Part shown: positions 28,401 through 37,134 of the stretch, in pieces
How positions within the stretch are numbered: position 1 is the first letter of the stretch
Layout: every line of letters starts with the position of its first letter
Assembly: GCA_965229525.1 (NCBI GenBank)
Contig: OZ245886.1
Coordinates: 310,001 to 374,000, forward strand
From: HXMU1420-13 sp965229525
Lineage (GTDB): Bacteria > Bacteroidota > Rhodothermia > Balneolales > Balneolaceae
Reading direction: 5' to 3'
DNA: 64,000 bases
The notes under the pieces: model-generated
What the model was told of the DNA's origin: nothing
The model's input: only the letters and a program-made list of their open reading frames with translations
Databases searched by the model: none
Position numbers and translations under genes: made by a program

Positions 28401-28505
28401 TTCTCAACAGTAGTAACCTTGATCGTGTTACCTTCGATATATGTAATTCTTGATGATATAAAAATCTGGACTCAGCGAATTGGGTTCATGTCCAGAATCA
28501 AGTAA
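25476..28505 (+). CDS. RND multidrug-type efflux permease 2
   Basis: A 1009-aa paralogue of the preceding permease with the standard RND layout. It has the N-terminal helix, porter domain (YFPDISFPGAYVNVPYPNASPDEVE), helix 4 with LILAIGMLVDNAVVVTENIHRH, and a second half repeating this pattern (GILILMGIVVNNGIVLIDHILHLR, RMRPILMTAGTTVLGLVPLALG). It lacks the long hydrophobic insert of permease 1. The ATGA overlap implies coupled translation and probably a fixed ratio of the two permeases around one shared adaptor. A strong terminator follows. Substrate is not predictable. Confidence 0.94.
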   Translation: MSFTELSVRRPVTTMMVFVSLVVVGLIATRLVPLEYFPDISFPGAYVNVPYPNASPDEVEEQVIKPMEEALATISGVEQINSNSGENGGGVVVQFKQGSDIHMKAIEIKEKIESVRNQLPDDFEYYDIFKFQDGGSNTLQLRISSERDLSNAYDLLNRNLKQRIERIEGVGQVTLYGVEKKEIRIELINDRILSYGVDLNLLTQTLQRANFSTSAGKITDAGLRYNVRPMGELRGVEDIEELIIGDNNLKVKDIAEVKYVEPIRNYARHLDQKYAIGLDIVKESSANTIATVGRVLAEIEEVNQLPEMQGIQIYEMFNQADGIMLSLRELMNSGLIGAGLSIFMLFFFLRQFTTTMIVATAVPFSLIVTLGFFYFLGISINILSMTGLILAIGMLVDNAVVVTENIHRHQRMGFKNKLAAVMGARQVGIAVTAGTLTSVVVFLPNIVNESFVAPYMYYIGMPIIISLIASLLISLTVIPLLTSRIPAPEKIKRTVIDKFADVYAKFLGWFIDRRWVSTISIILLLLSGALPLSLGMNVDMFPRVEERELQLRYNLNASYTLDRVKQTVDKVEQYLYDNQDKFEIESVYTYYEPEFANSTIILVDEDEAEKSVTAIKKEIEDNLPLVTIGEPSFEFRSRNNGDAIKVYVNGESMAVLEELAEQVEWRLSQIEGLADVKSDAEVGRDEVRLTIDHERARNYGLTSTAVAQTVSSSVRGFNLRRIRGEQSEIDVVLALQNADRQSVNDLRELPIAIGDNQSIKLSSIADFEETKGPGRIFRENRKTSLGIAVNLDGITMDKARPIISEMMDQIIYPAGYSWGYGRSFNNDAEAMNVMLFNIAIAFFLIYLVMASLFESLIYPSSILTCILYGIVGIFWFFFITGTTFDFMTMIGILILMGIVVNNGIVLIDHILHLRSEGLSRREAIVQGGKDRMRPILMTAGTTVLGLVPLALGTTQIGGDGPPYFPMARAIIGGLSFSTVVTLIVLPSIYVILDDIKIWTQRIGFMSRIK

Positions 28506-28508
28506 TTG

Positions 28509-28541
28509 TAAAACCCTCATTTCTGATGAGGGTTTTTTTTA
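28509..28541 (+). terminator. Terminator of the RND operon
   Basis: AAACCCTCAT (28511-28520) pairs perfectly with ATGAGGGTTT (28526-28535) over a five-base loop, followed by a T-run. It lies three nucleotides after the stop codon of permease 2. Confidence 0.95.
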
Positions 28542-28559
28542 TGTTCATTCAAAAAAATT

Positions 28560-29288
28560 TTGGTGAGCAAACATCCATTCCATACCGAGCAGTTTACGAT
28601 CCGGGCAAATGAGGTTGATTCGACAGGTAAATTAAGCCTGGGTGCAATTTGTAATTTCTTTCAGGAAGTAGCTGGTAATCACGCTAAAGTGCTGAATTTC
28701 GATATCATAGATATGAAAGAGCAAAACCTGACATGGGTTTTACATCGAATGGATATCAACCTTCATGAAACAGCAGAATGGAGAGACACGATTACGGTGG
28801 AAACCTGGCCGGCAGCAGGTGACTCTCTTCGAGCGTATCGTAATTATCGAATATTAAATGCTGATGGAATAGAAATAGGAAACTGCCTGAGTTATTGGAT
28901 GGTCCTAAATCTGGAAACTCGTCGCCCAGAAAGAATCCCCCAGGATGTACTTGATACTCGACTCCTCGATAGACCACATGTTACCGAAGCAAAAAGTAAT
29001 CGACTACGACCATTTAAAGAAAAAGGAGTTGAAAAAGAAATTATAGTGCGGCGCTCTGATATGGATATGAACAATCATGTGAATAATGTGCGCTATATGG
29101 AATGGATGCTAGAAACAATTGAGCAGGAGCTGACTCAAGCCATTCGTCATTTTGAAATTCTTTTTATGAGAGAAACATTTGTGGATGATCGCCTCACAAC
29201 ATCATCCTATAGTTATGGTGACGTTATAAAATTTAAGATTTCCAATCAGGATGGAAACATAATTTCAATTGGGGAAGCTACTTTCTAA
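28560..29288 (+). CDS. Acyl-ACP thioesterase (FatA/FatB-like)
   Basis: About 242 aa with two hot-dog-fold halves. The first has FHTEQFTIRANEVDSTGKLSL and ICNFFQEVAGNHA. The second begins near VRRSDMDMNNHVNNVRYMEWMLE, which contains the Asp-x-Asn-x-His catalytic signature of the FatA/FatB family. It releases free fatty acids from acyl-ACP in the cytosol. Start is uncertain: TTG 28560 or GTG 28563, since no in-frame ATG is available and the preceding terminator leaves only about 20 nt. It would be transcribed from its own promoter or by read-through. Free fatty acids are a plausible source of substrate for the LuxE/LuxC-like pair at 48-50 kb; this is inference. Confidence 0.88.
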   Translation: MVSKHPFHTEQFTIRANEVDSTGKLSLGAICNFFQEVAGNHAKVLNFDIIDMKEQNLTWVLHRMDINLHETAEWRDTITVETWPAAGDSLRAYRNYRILNADGIEIGNCLSYWMVLNLETRRPERIPQDVLDTRLLDRPHVTEAKSNRLRPFKEKGVEKEIIVRRSDMDMNNHVNNVRYMEWMLETIEQELTQAIRHFEILFMRETFVDDRLTTSSYSYGDVIKFKISNQDGNIISIGEATF

Positions 29289-29346
29289 ACATTAAATAGG
29301 TTTTCTGACGCTATGCCAGAATAAGCCAATCCGACAAACACTCTGT

Positions 29347-32073
29347 TTATTTTACGAGCGTCATTTTTCGTGTCATCACTTTGTTTCCAACTTCTAATTG
29401 GTAAATATACATCCCACTTGGATATCCTGATGCGTTCCATTCGTAATGATGCTCTCCCGGACTCACCACCCCCTCTTCCAATACTGCAATTGGTTGTCCA
29501 ACAACATTAAATACTGACAACCTAACTTCTAATGCTTCCGGTAAATAAAATGAAATAGTTGTTGCCGGATTAAATGGATTCGGAAAATTCTGATTTAATT
29601 CGATCTGCTCTGGTGATTCCTCGTAGTCTTCAACGAATTCAGGAGAGGCAATTAATAACTGATATTGTTGATAAATTGAATTTCTTCTCAATCTACTATC
29701 AACATCTGATTCTTCACTTTCGTCATTTGAATCAACTATATATTCGATATCGAACGATTCACCCGGGAATAATTCTGTCCGTTCATTCGTCTCTAAATCT
29801 TCAATGAATAGACGCCATCCACCTTCCATGTTCCACTCTTCCAACTGCAATGAAATTTCGGTGGATTCGCTATTCAACAAACCTATAGGGTATGCCAGTA
29901 GAATTTCTTGTTGGTATGTTAAATTGATTTCGCTTCTCCAATGATCATAATTGAAGGTGGCAAATTGTGGTTTTTTTGTATTTGAGATATTGAAACCTAA
30001 ATCAAAAACAGGATGTAATATTGATAACGGTATTTCTGACTCGATATCATAAAAATTAAACCCAATTGAAGTTGAGCCAATCGGTGATTTTGCACTGATC
30101 GCAAAGTTTGAAATGGGATCATCTATTATTTCAGGCAATTCATGAGTTATCAAAGGCAAATCATTTTCAAATGAAATCTCGACTTTTTCAATAATTGAAT
30201 CTGCTTTTACCCAAATAAAATCATCATCGTAAATAAAATCTGATTCATCTAACGGTTGAAATGAAGCTGAATCAGTAACTGTGAATACCATCGGGTGAAT
30301 GAAATTATCACCTATTTCTCTTTCAATTTGCTGAATAAAATGAACTACTGATATTGAATCCTGCCCTTGAAACCGAACAAAATTATACCCCTCTGCACCA
30401 TTTATTATTCCATTTTCATCGAGATCTGTTGCAGAGATGGTTATGAATCGATCGAATTCAGTTTGAAAATCAGTCTCCATCATCAGAGAATCTTCATAAT
30501 TAGATTCAAATTGAGAAGTTTCTGTGTAAGGAGTCACATATTGAAAGAAACTTATTCCAAGTAACGAGTCTGTTTCTATAGATGACACTGCTCTAAATCG
30601 GGATAATCGTTCATCCCAAAAAACAGTTTCTGAATCTGATGTTTCTGTAAATGAGCTTACTGGAAACCATCCAGTATTTTCTGAAGTTGCTTCCTCTTTT
30701 TCTGTTTTCTGTTTTAAATCTGATTGTATTAACTCCACTACATTTTGAGGAGACTCAAATTCAAGAGTTATTTCCTCTTTTTTCGATTCTGTAATTTCTG
30801 TTTCGGCTTCAATTTCCCGCTTAATATTCAGTTCGGATATGTTATTACCACTTCCGTCAGTGAGCTGAATTAGAGTGGCATCAAATTCTAATTCTGTCTC
30901 TTCGTCACTCAATGTTTTGATGTCATGAGCGTTAATTCTTCTTTGTTCGAAAGGAGCCAACTCAATTAGATCCTTTAAAATATAAACGTCATCATCAATT
31001 TTTAGCTCCCATCCATTAATGTTTACATACACTCTTTCATTATTAAATAGCTCAATATAGTCTTCATTTGGCTTGTCACTATCAAAGACAGACGTTATCG
31101 TAACGTCAGGAATCTCATTATCCATTATAAAGGCGGCATGACTAACAAAATCGCCAAAATTTCCGGCAGAAAGGTTTTGTAACTCAAAAAATACTGTCTC
31201 TCGATCCTCAAATATTCCATCATCATATTGTGGAATTGCAATTTCGTAAACTGCATCACCAATTAGACCGGTAAAATTATACGTATACGATCGGAATGAG
31301 TTAATGTCGTTTGTATCTGCAGTACTAAATGCTTCATTCAGAATAACATCAACAGTTAGCCTGGAACCGTCATGCTCGTAAATTGCAACATTCAATGGAA
31401 TACTATCCCCTTCCGATACTGTAGAAAGGTTCTGATTGAATACCACTACAGGAGCGGATAAGATTCTAAAAGAAGTTCCTAATTGAGAGAATGGCTTGTC
31501 AGATGATTTCCAGTTTGCTGGATCAGTAATCATATTTCTGATCATCTTTTCCGTACCACTTGCACCATTTTTTAAATAATACTGGTGATTTGATCCATTG
31601 CCAAGCTTAATAAATGGGATAGTAGTACCTATCCCGACCATAGATTTTTGATCATTATCCCCCCAACTGGCATTGAACAAAATCCTTGAATTTTCTGACT
31701 CTTTTTGAAGTATGGTTATTTGATCGGATTCGGTGTTTAATTTTAATTCCCCAACCATACCTAATTGTTCGGAAGATTCTGTCGCCAATAAAATTGAGTT
31801 CCCGGCACGAACACTTAAATTTAATCTAGCTTCTAATGTTACGTCTGGATCACTTCCAACTTTTAGCGATAGAACTGTATTTTCATCGATATCAACCAAA
31901 GGAACAATCTCAACGGTGGAGTTAGTAGTATTAATTGACACTACTAGAATATCACCAGGGCTAAGCGAAGTCTGAGCATACCCAGACCCTGACAGTACCC
32001 AGAAGAGAAGTAGAGACGATATGATATTGACCAGTTTCTGTACTCTTGATAGTAGCAAATGAGCCATAGGCAC
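29347..32073 (-). CDS. Large secreted T9SS cargo protein with Calx-beta and lamin-tail-like domains
   Basis: A 908-aa protein with an N-terminal export signal (hydrophobic region about 12-33, ending GYAQT). A Calx-beta-like domain occupies about 205-310 (LSTVSEGDSIPLNVAIYE and DDGIFEDRETVFFELQN). A lamin-tail-like domain follows (YIELFNNERVYVNINGWELK). A long acidic Glu/Ser/Thr-rich middle and low-similarity segments come next. The last ~85 residues form a T9SS type A sorting domain (NFPNPFNPATTIS...MTRKMTLVK). It is probably exposed on or released from the cell surface. No enzyme motif is visible; an adhesive or structural role is possible. It is monocistronic. Confidence 0.85.
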   Translation of the reverse strand: MPMAHLLLSRVQKLVNIISSLLLFWVLSGSGYAQTSLSPGDILVVSINTTNSTVEIVPLVDIDENTVLSLKVGSDPDVTLEARLNLSVRAGNSILLATESSEQLGMVGELKLNTESDQITILQKESENSRILFNASWGDNDQKSMVGIGTTIPFIKLGNGSNHQYYLKNGASGTEKMIRNMITDPANWKSSDKPFSQLGTSFRILSAPVVVFNQNLSTVSEGDSIPLNVAIYEHDGSRLTVDVILNEAFSTADTNDINSFRSYTYNFTGLIGDAVYEIAIPQYDDGIFEDRETVFFELQNLSAGNFGDFVSHAAFIMDNEIPDVTITSVFDSDKPNEDYIELFNNERVYVNINGWELKIDDDVYILKDLIELAPFEQRRINAHDIKTLSDEETELEFDATLIQLTDGSGNNISELNIKREIEAETEITESKKEEITLEFESPQNVVELIQSDLKQKTEKEEATSENTGWFPVSSFTETSDSETVFWDERLSRFRAVSSIETDSLLGISFFQYVTPYTETSQFESNYEDSLMMETDFQTEFDRFITISATDLDENGIINGAEGYNFVRFQGQDSISVVHFIQQIEREIGDNFIHPMVFTVTDSASFQPLDESDFIYDDDFIWVKADSIIEKVEISFENDLPLITHELPEIIDDPISNFAISAKSPIGSTSIGFNFYDIESEIPLSILHPVFDLGFNISNTKKPQFATFNYDHWRSEINLTYQQEILLAYPIGLLNSESTEISLQLEEWNMEGGWRLFIEDLETNERTELFPGESFDIEYIVDSNDESEESDVDSRLRRNSIYQQYQLLIASPEFVEDYEESPEQIELNQNFPNPFNPATTISFYLPEALEVRLSVFNVVGQPIAVLEEGVVSPGEHHYEWNASGYPSGMYIYQLEVGNKVMTRKMTLVK

Positions 32074-32151
32074 TGTGCTTTTTGTAGAGTTAAACAGAAT
32101 TAAAGACTTATTTACCAGAATGGCATATTAAATGTTCAATTTGGCAAAATT

Positions 32152-33456
32152 TTAATCTTCGAGATTAGGCTCATGTAATTTCCCTTCAGAAGCGGCTACT
32201 ACATACGAAACAGCAGCATCTCCGGTAATATTTACAACTGTTCTGCACATATCCAATATCCGATCTACACCCAGGATGAGTGCAATACCTGCAGTTGGCA
32301 CATCAATCGATTCCAGCACAACGACTAGCATTACAATTCCTGCACCCGGAACCCCTGCTGCGCCTACGGAGGCCGCTGTCGCTGTAAGTACGATCATCAG
32401 CTGTTGGGTAAAGGTAAGATCCAACCCAAGAGCTTGTGCAATAAATACAGCTGCTACCGCTTGGTAAGCACTGGTTCCATCCATGTTTATGGTTGCACCA
32501 ACTGGTAGAACGAAACTTGCCACTTCTTCATCCACACCAAGATTCTTTTCCACTCTTTCTAAGGTTACAGGTAGGGTTGCTGAACTAGAACTTGTACTAA
32601 ATCCTAATAACATAGCCGGACGAATTGCCTTAAAAAAAGTCGTGAGTTTCATTCTTCCTTTACTGAAAAATTTAAACATCGCTGCATAAACCAGGAAAAT
32701 GTGAAGAATCAGAGCGGCCAATAGTGTCAAACTATACTTTCCTAAAGCAGCTAATAACTCGAGTGCTTTACTTAAGTCGTCACCGGCTAAATCCACAATT
32801 AATCCGGCCATTAAAGCAAATACACCATAAGGCGCCGTTTTCATTATTAGGTCAACAATCAGGATTATTACATCATTAAATGCATCGAATACATTGACTA
32901 ATAATTTTCCTTTTTCTCCTCCAAGATGAATTATCCCAATACCAAGTAAAATGGCTACAAATACAACTTGCAGCATGTTTGCATTATTAGATGCAGATGC
33001 GAAAAAATTATCGGGTACTATATCTACAAGAATATCAAGTTTACCACGCTCTTGTACTGCTCTGGCTGATTGTTCTCTACCTTCGATAGATTCGCTATAG
33101 GTTGCCTGCAAGCTCTCTTGTGTTTCCTGAGGTAATGAAGTGCCCGGTTGAATTAAATTCACAGTGATCAGACCAATGGAAACGGCAAAAAGAGTTGTAC
33201 ATAGATAAATGAATACTGTCTTTCCTCCCATCCGCGAAAGTTTTGTAGTATCATTCAAACTAGTAACACCAGCTACCAGCGATGCCAAAACAAGTGGTAC
33301 TGCTATCAATTTAAGGAGCGTGATGAAAATGGTTCCAAACGGTTTAATAAACTCGAGAGTGAATGAATTTAGCCCAGCCACACTTGAAATAAGACCATAG
33401 ACCAGCCCTAAGATTAGACCTATTACGATTTGCCAGTGTAATTTTTTATACCACAT
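32152..33456 (-). CDS. Dicarboxylate/amino acid:cation symporter (DAACS family)
   Basis: A 434-aa inner-membrane carrier of the glutamate/aspartate/C4-dicarboxylate family. It has the serine-rich re-entrant loop (STSSSSATLPVTLERVE, HP1), the NMDGTSAYQAVAAVFIAQ motif in TM7, and GVPGAGIVMLVVVL in HP2, followed by DRILDMCRTVVNITGD in TM8. These cover the substrate and sodium sites of GltPh-like carriers. Eight transmembrane segments plus two hairpins fit the usual length. Substrate is probably glutamate, aspartate or a C4-dicarboxylate. It lies 28 nt upstream of nothing on its own strand except the T9SS gene after a 78-nt gap, so co-transcription is uncertain. Confidence 0.94.
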   Translation of the reverse strand: MWYKKLHWQIVIGLILGLVYGLISSVAGLNSFTLEFIKPFGTIFITLLKLIAVPLVLASLVAGVTSLNDTTKLSRMGGKTVFIYLCTTLFAVSIGLITVNLIQPGTSLPQETQESLQATYSESIEGREQSARAVQERGKLDILVDIVPDNFFASASNNANMLQVVFVAILLGIGIIHLGGEKGKLLVNVFDAFNDVIILIVDLIMKTAPYGVFALMAGLIVDLAGDDLSKALELLAALGKYSLTLLAALILHIFLVYAAMFKFFSKGRMKLTTFFKAIRPAMLLGFSTSSSSATLPVTLERVEKNLGVDEEVASFVLPVGATINMDGTSAYQAVAAVFIAQALGLDLTFTQQLMIVLTATAASVGAAGVPGAGIVMLVVVLESIDVPTAGIALILGVDRILDMCRTVVNITGDAAVSYVVAASEGKLHEPNLED

Positions 33457-33484
33457 ATAGAATGCATCAAATAGAGATTGAATG

Positions 33485-34309
33485 TTAACTGATCAAAAGG
33501 AAGACACCAATTGCCAATATTGAAGAAACTCCTGATGAAACCCAGTTCGTAAGGTTATTATCAAAAGTTCGAATTTTATGATTAAAGAGTGCCGTTGTTG
33601 ATTCGTTCAATTTAGTACCCTGAATATAGGTGCCGATTAGTGAATCAACAAAGCTTCCTATAAAACCAATGGAAATAATTATGATTAAGTAGCTAATTGG
33701 TGCCTCTTGATAGAAAATCCAGTAAATGGAACCAATAATACTTGCTCCTGCAAGTGTTGCTAATGTCCCTATTACACTAACGCCACCATCCACACCGGGT
33801 TCAACTTTGTTAAATGGTCCAAATAGCCAGGTAGCTCCTTTTACTCGATTTCCTCCAATTTCTGAACCCCATGTATCGGCGGTAGAAAAAGACATTGCAG
33901 TTACAGCAGCAATCAGAAATACCATGGAATCTGATGTAAACCAAATTATCACCCAAAAAGCGAACCAAAATCCATTTGACCAAACCTGCAGCCCATTTCT
34001 ACGAAAATGAATGGTTGATAGTCCATCACCATCAGTTAAATCTTTCGAAAGTAATGATGAAGTTATGAAGAAACCCAGGATTACAGTTGCGCCAACAAGA
34101 CCACCTAAACCCAGGGAGATAACTCCGAACAGAATTGCAGATGCCGCTCCATCTAAGGTTAACCAATTCAATAAATATGCACCGATCACAAAAATTAATG
34201 ACAATCCGATTGCCGAAAAGAACCGTAGATGATCTTCCCCTTCAGAGAATAATAAAAACACAAAGATGGTAGCAAAGAAGAAAAAGATATTTAGCTGCCG
34301 ATCCAGCAC
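33485..34309 (-). CDS. DUF92 integral membrane protein
   Basis: A 274-aa protein with seven or so hydrophobic helices. Conserved DUF92 signatures are FSTADTWGSEIGGNRVKG and DGGVSVIGTLATLAGASIIGSIYW near the middle, and a second conserved patch GSFVDSLIGTYIQGT. In plants a related protein (VTE6) is a phytyl-phosphate kinase; whether bacterial members have a prenyl-phosphate kinase activity here is unknown. Start is a GTG just two bases after the stop codon of the DUF3098 gene, so the two genes are translationally linked. It is followed by the DAACS symporter gene. Confidence 0.88.
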   Translation of the reverse strand: MLDRQLNIFFFFATIFVFLLFSEGEDHLRFFSAIGLSLIFVIGAYLLNWLTLDGAASAILFGVISLGLGGLVGATVILGFFITSSLLSKDLTDGDGLSTIHFRRNGLQVWSNGFWFAFWVIIWFTSDSMVFLIAAVTAMSFSTADTWGSEIGGNRVKGATWLFGPFNKVEPGVDGGVSVIGTLATLAGASIIGSIYWIFYQEAPISYLIIIISIGFIGSFVDSLIGTYIQGTKLNESTTALFNHKIRTFDNNLTNWVSSGVSSILAIGVFLLIS

Positions 34310-34311
34310 AA

Positions 34312-34560
34312 TTAGGAGTCAGTAACTGAACTTGAATCAGGTCGATCGTGCTTCATAATGGCAAAAATTACGATTACATAACCTGCCATAATCACAATTG
34401 GGGAAATATAAAGCGAAATGATTCCCTTCACTTCATTCTCTAGTAACATTGCAGTAAAACCTCCAACAATCAATAAAATTGCAATACCAATAAGTCGATA
34501 ATTGAAACCGGAAAAAAACATCGGTTTAGTATCGGAAGAGGCTTGTTTAGCTTTGGGCAT
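34312..34560 (-). CDS. DUF3098 small membrane protein
   Basis: An 82-aa protein with a polar N-terminus (MPKAKQASSDTKPMFFSGFNYRLI) and two transmembrane helices (IGIAILLIVGGFTAML and YISPIVIMAGYVIVIFAIM), matching DUF3098. In many Bacteroidota this gene sits between ftsX and uppP; here it instead precedes DUF92. It probably has an inner-membrane accessory role that is still unknown. It is the first gene of the minus-strand pair and is divergent from maf. Confidence 0.85.
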   Translation of the reverse strand: MPKAKQASSDTKPMFFSGFNYRLIGIAILLIVGGFTAMLLENEVKGIISLYISPIVIMAGYVIVIFAIMKHDRPDSSSVTDS

Positions 34561-34653
34561 TAGTCTTAATATTACTTTACGAAATTATGGTTTGAAACGG
34601 ATTATGAAGTTATTTAATTATCCAACAACTCCAAAAGGAGAGACGACACCTGT

Positions 34654-35265
34654 ATGCTAAAATTTGTTCTGGCTTCACAAAGCCCTAGAAGAAGAAACTT
34701 ACTAAATCAGCTTGGTTTAAAATTCGAAATAATCCCAAGCCATACCGACGAAATTATTTCATCGGATGACCCAATTTCTGTGGTAAAAGAGCTCTCAGCT
34801 CAAAAATCAATGGAAGTTTCTAATCAAGTGGATAACGCATACGTTATCGGGGCCGACACAATTGTAGTATTTCAAAACGAAATACTTGGGAAACCATCAA
34901 ACCAATCTGATGCATTTAATATGCTAACCATTCTAAGCAAACAAACTCATAGTGTTTATACGGGGGTAAGTGTTGTAAAGAAAGTGAATGGGGAAATAAC
35001 GGCACATCACCAATTTGCTGAGCAGACCAAAGTTACATTCAGTCCGTTAACGGATGGTGAAATTGATGCCTATATTAAAACTGGAAGTCCTATGGATAAG
35101 GCTGGTGCTTACGGGATTCAGGATGATTGGGGCGCAGTCTTTGTTAAAGAAGTTCAAGGAGATTTCTACAATGTAGTAGGTTTTCCACTCAATAGATTTT
35201 ACCAGGAAATGAAAAAGTTGGAACCAGAGTTTTTCAATCAATCCCTAAAAAGTATCAATAAATGA
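34654..35265 (+). CDS. maf: Maf family nucleoside triphosphate pyrophosphatase
   Basis: A 203-aa cytosolic enzyme that hydrolyses non-canonical or excess NTPs (dTTP, UTP or modified UTP/CTP) to the monophosphate and PPi. The N-terminal ASQSPRRRNLLNQLG is the substrate-binding SxSPRR motif, GADTIVVF holds the catalytic aspartate, and GAYGIQDDWGAVFVKEVQGDFYNVVGFPL is the conserved C-terminal segment. The stop overlaps the next gene by four bases (ATGA). It heads a plus-strand cluster that ends with mazG, another house-cleaning pyrophosphatase. Confidence 0.94.
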   Translation: MLKFVLASQSPRRRNLLNQLGLKFEIIPSHTDEIISSDDPISVVKELSAQKSMEVSNQVDNAYVIGADTIVVFQNEILGKPSNQSDAFNMLTILSKQTHSVYTGVSVVKKVNGEITAHHQFAEQTKVTFSPLTDGEIDAYIKTGSPMDKAGAYGIQDDWGAVFVKEVQGDFYNVVGFPLNRFYQEMKKLEPEFFNQSLKSINK

Positions 35266-37133
35266 AAATACCACCGTTGTTTTTGGCATTGATTATTTTG
35301 ATCTCGTCGTTTACTTCAGATGTAATAGCCCAAACAAATTCCTCTTTTCAGGTAGCTTCCAGGTTGATTCAGCAACAGCGGTATGATGATGCCCTACCTA
35401 TTTTAACAAGTCTGCATCGGCAGGAACCGCAAGTTTTTGTTTTTCTTGATAGATTGGTCGAGTGCCATATTCAGCTTAAAGAATATGATGCAGCAAAAAC
35501 GTTATTAGAGAATTCCATAGCTAGAGGATTAAATATTGGGTTTACCAACGTTCTACTAGGCAAATTATACCATTTGGAAGGTGATACATTAACTGCATTT
35601 GATGTTTGGGACAATAATTTGAGTTCATACCCTAATCAAATGCAACTTTACTACAATACGGCCAATACCCTAACAGAGCGAAGAGAGTTCGACAGAGCTA
35701 TTGACGTTTTCCTAAAAGGCCGCGAAGTCTTCAAGAATGATGAACTCTTTTTGATGGATATCCCAAATGTGTATATGCAGGCGGGAAATTATCAACAGGC
35801 AATTTCAGAATGGCTGCTATTGATTGACAAAATCCCGGATCAGGCAAATGTATTCCGTCGTAATCTTATTCGTTATAATGATCCCCTTTTATTCGATGAT
35901 AGTATTGCAGAGATAGAATTTAAACTCCGAGAAATGTCTGTGACAGACGCGAATTACAGAACCTTTTTCGACTTACAAAACTGGCTTCTATTCGAAAACA
36001 ATTTATATCGTAGAGCATTTGCTGCGGCACTTAGATACGAAAGATCCACACTAGATTTTAATTACACTTTGGATCTGGTTGGACGGCAACTTGCAGAGAA
36101 TAATCAATTTGAATTAGCCTTAGATGCTTTTGCATACTATCGTGATAATGCAAATACAGAGGTTAAAATGATGGCCTATGAGAAAATGGCCGATGTAAAC
36201 GCTCGTTGGGCTAAATATCTTGAAGATTATAATTTAGGTGAACGAAATCAGATTCGTGACTTGTATGAACGATCTATTAGTATTCTTGATACTTTGATAA
36301 GCGATTACAGTTTCTATCGAAGAATCGATCATATCTATCTACGTAAAGCAGAATTAAGCTTCGATCAGATTTATGACATAGAAGAAGCTAAAAAAGCTGT
36401 TGAATTGTATAAAATGATTCCAAATAATTCAGGAACAGCACAGGCTCATTACCTAGAAGGCCGCCTACATCTGGCCGAAAATGAGTATACCCTGGCACGA
36501 ATCGAATTAACCAGAAGTAATCGATTAGCAGGAACCGGTCAATTGGCTGAAAAGACCAGATATTTTCTCGCGCTAACTGATTTCTATTCCGGAGATTTTG
36601 AATTTGCAACCATACAGCTCAAAACGTTAAGCCGTAGAAATACCTCGTTTTATGCGAATGATGCATTGAAGCTTCGTTTATGGTTGCAAGAAGGTACATC
36701 TGTAGATACTACCGGAGTTCAGCTACAATTGTTTGCTGATGCCATGAAAAGTTTAAAAACTAATCCCTTCACTTTTGATGATAATATTTTATTGGATTTC
36801 ATTGATACCTACCCTGAAACAGTGTTGCAAGATGATATTTACCTCGCTCTCGCCGAAAAATCGGACGTTTTGAATCCAAGATTTGCTATACGTTTAAACG
36901 ATTTTTTAGATGCTGAAACTCCTTCCCCATTACGTGAAAACCTGTTATGGCTTCGGGCGAATAAATCGGAGTATACCGGCAATTGGGTTGTTGATTCCAT
37001 GGAGGGATCAGGAATCGAAAATGAAGCAATTACTAAATCAACAAGAGAATTATATGAGCAATTAATCATCGAATACCCGAATGGTTTTTATGCCCCTTAT
37101 GCTCGAAAAAAATTAATCGAATTGCCCTTATAG
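35262..37133 (+). CDS. Exported tetratricopeptide-repeat protein
   Basis: A 623-aa protein with a signal peptide (1-24, ending SDVIAQ). TPR-like helical pairs run through most of the length, for example VASRLIQQQRYDDALPILTSL, CHIQLKEYDAAKTLLENS, TERREFDRAIDVFLKG and VYMQAGNYQQAISEWLLLI. The C-terminus (ELYEQLIIEYPNGFYAPYARKKLIEL) resembles the last repeat of outer-membrane assembly-type TPR proteins. It probably acts as a periplasmic protein-protein scaffold. It overlaps maf by four bases, and the next gene starts one base after its stop, so the three are co-translated from one message. Confidence 0.85.
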   Translation: MKIPPLFLALIILISSFTSDVIAQTNSSFQVASRLIQQQRYDDALPILTSLHRQEPQVFVFLDRLVECHIQLKEYDAAKTLLENSIARGLNIGFTNVLLGKLYHLEGDTLTAFDVWDNNLSSYPNQMQLYYNTANTLTERREFDRAIDVFLKGREVFKNDELFLMDIPNVYMQAGNYQQAISEWLLLIDKIPDQANVFRRNLIRYNDPLLFDDSIAEIEFKLREMSVTDANYRTFFDLQNWLLFENNLYRRAFAAALRYERSTLDFNYTLDLVGRQLAENNQFELALDAFAYYRDNANTEVKMMAYEKMADVNARWAKYLEDYNLGERNQIRDLYERSISILDTLISDYSFYRRIDHIYLRKAELSFDQIYDIEEAKKAVELYKMIPNNSGTAQAHYLEGRLHLAENEYTLARIELTRSNRLAGTGQLAEKTRYFLALTDFYSGDFEFATIQLKTLSRRNTSFYANDALKLRLWLQEGTSVDTTGVQLQLFADAMKSLKTNPFTFDDNILLDFIDTYPETVLQDDIYLALAEKSDVLNPRFAIRLNDFLDAETPSPLRENLLWLRANKSEYTGNWVVDSMEGSGIENEAITKSTRELYEQLIIEYPNGFYAPYARKKLIELPL

Positions 37134-37134
37134 T

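Noticed and set aside
28541..28560. ATG at 28541 as start of the thioesterase gene
   Set aside because: It is in a different reading frame; the gene must use TTG 28560 or GTG 28563.
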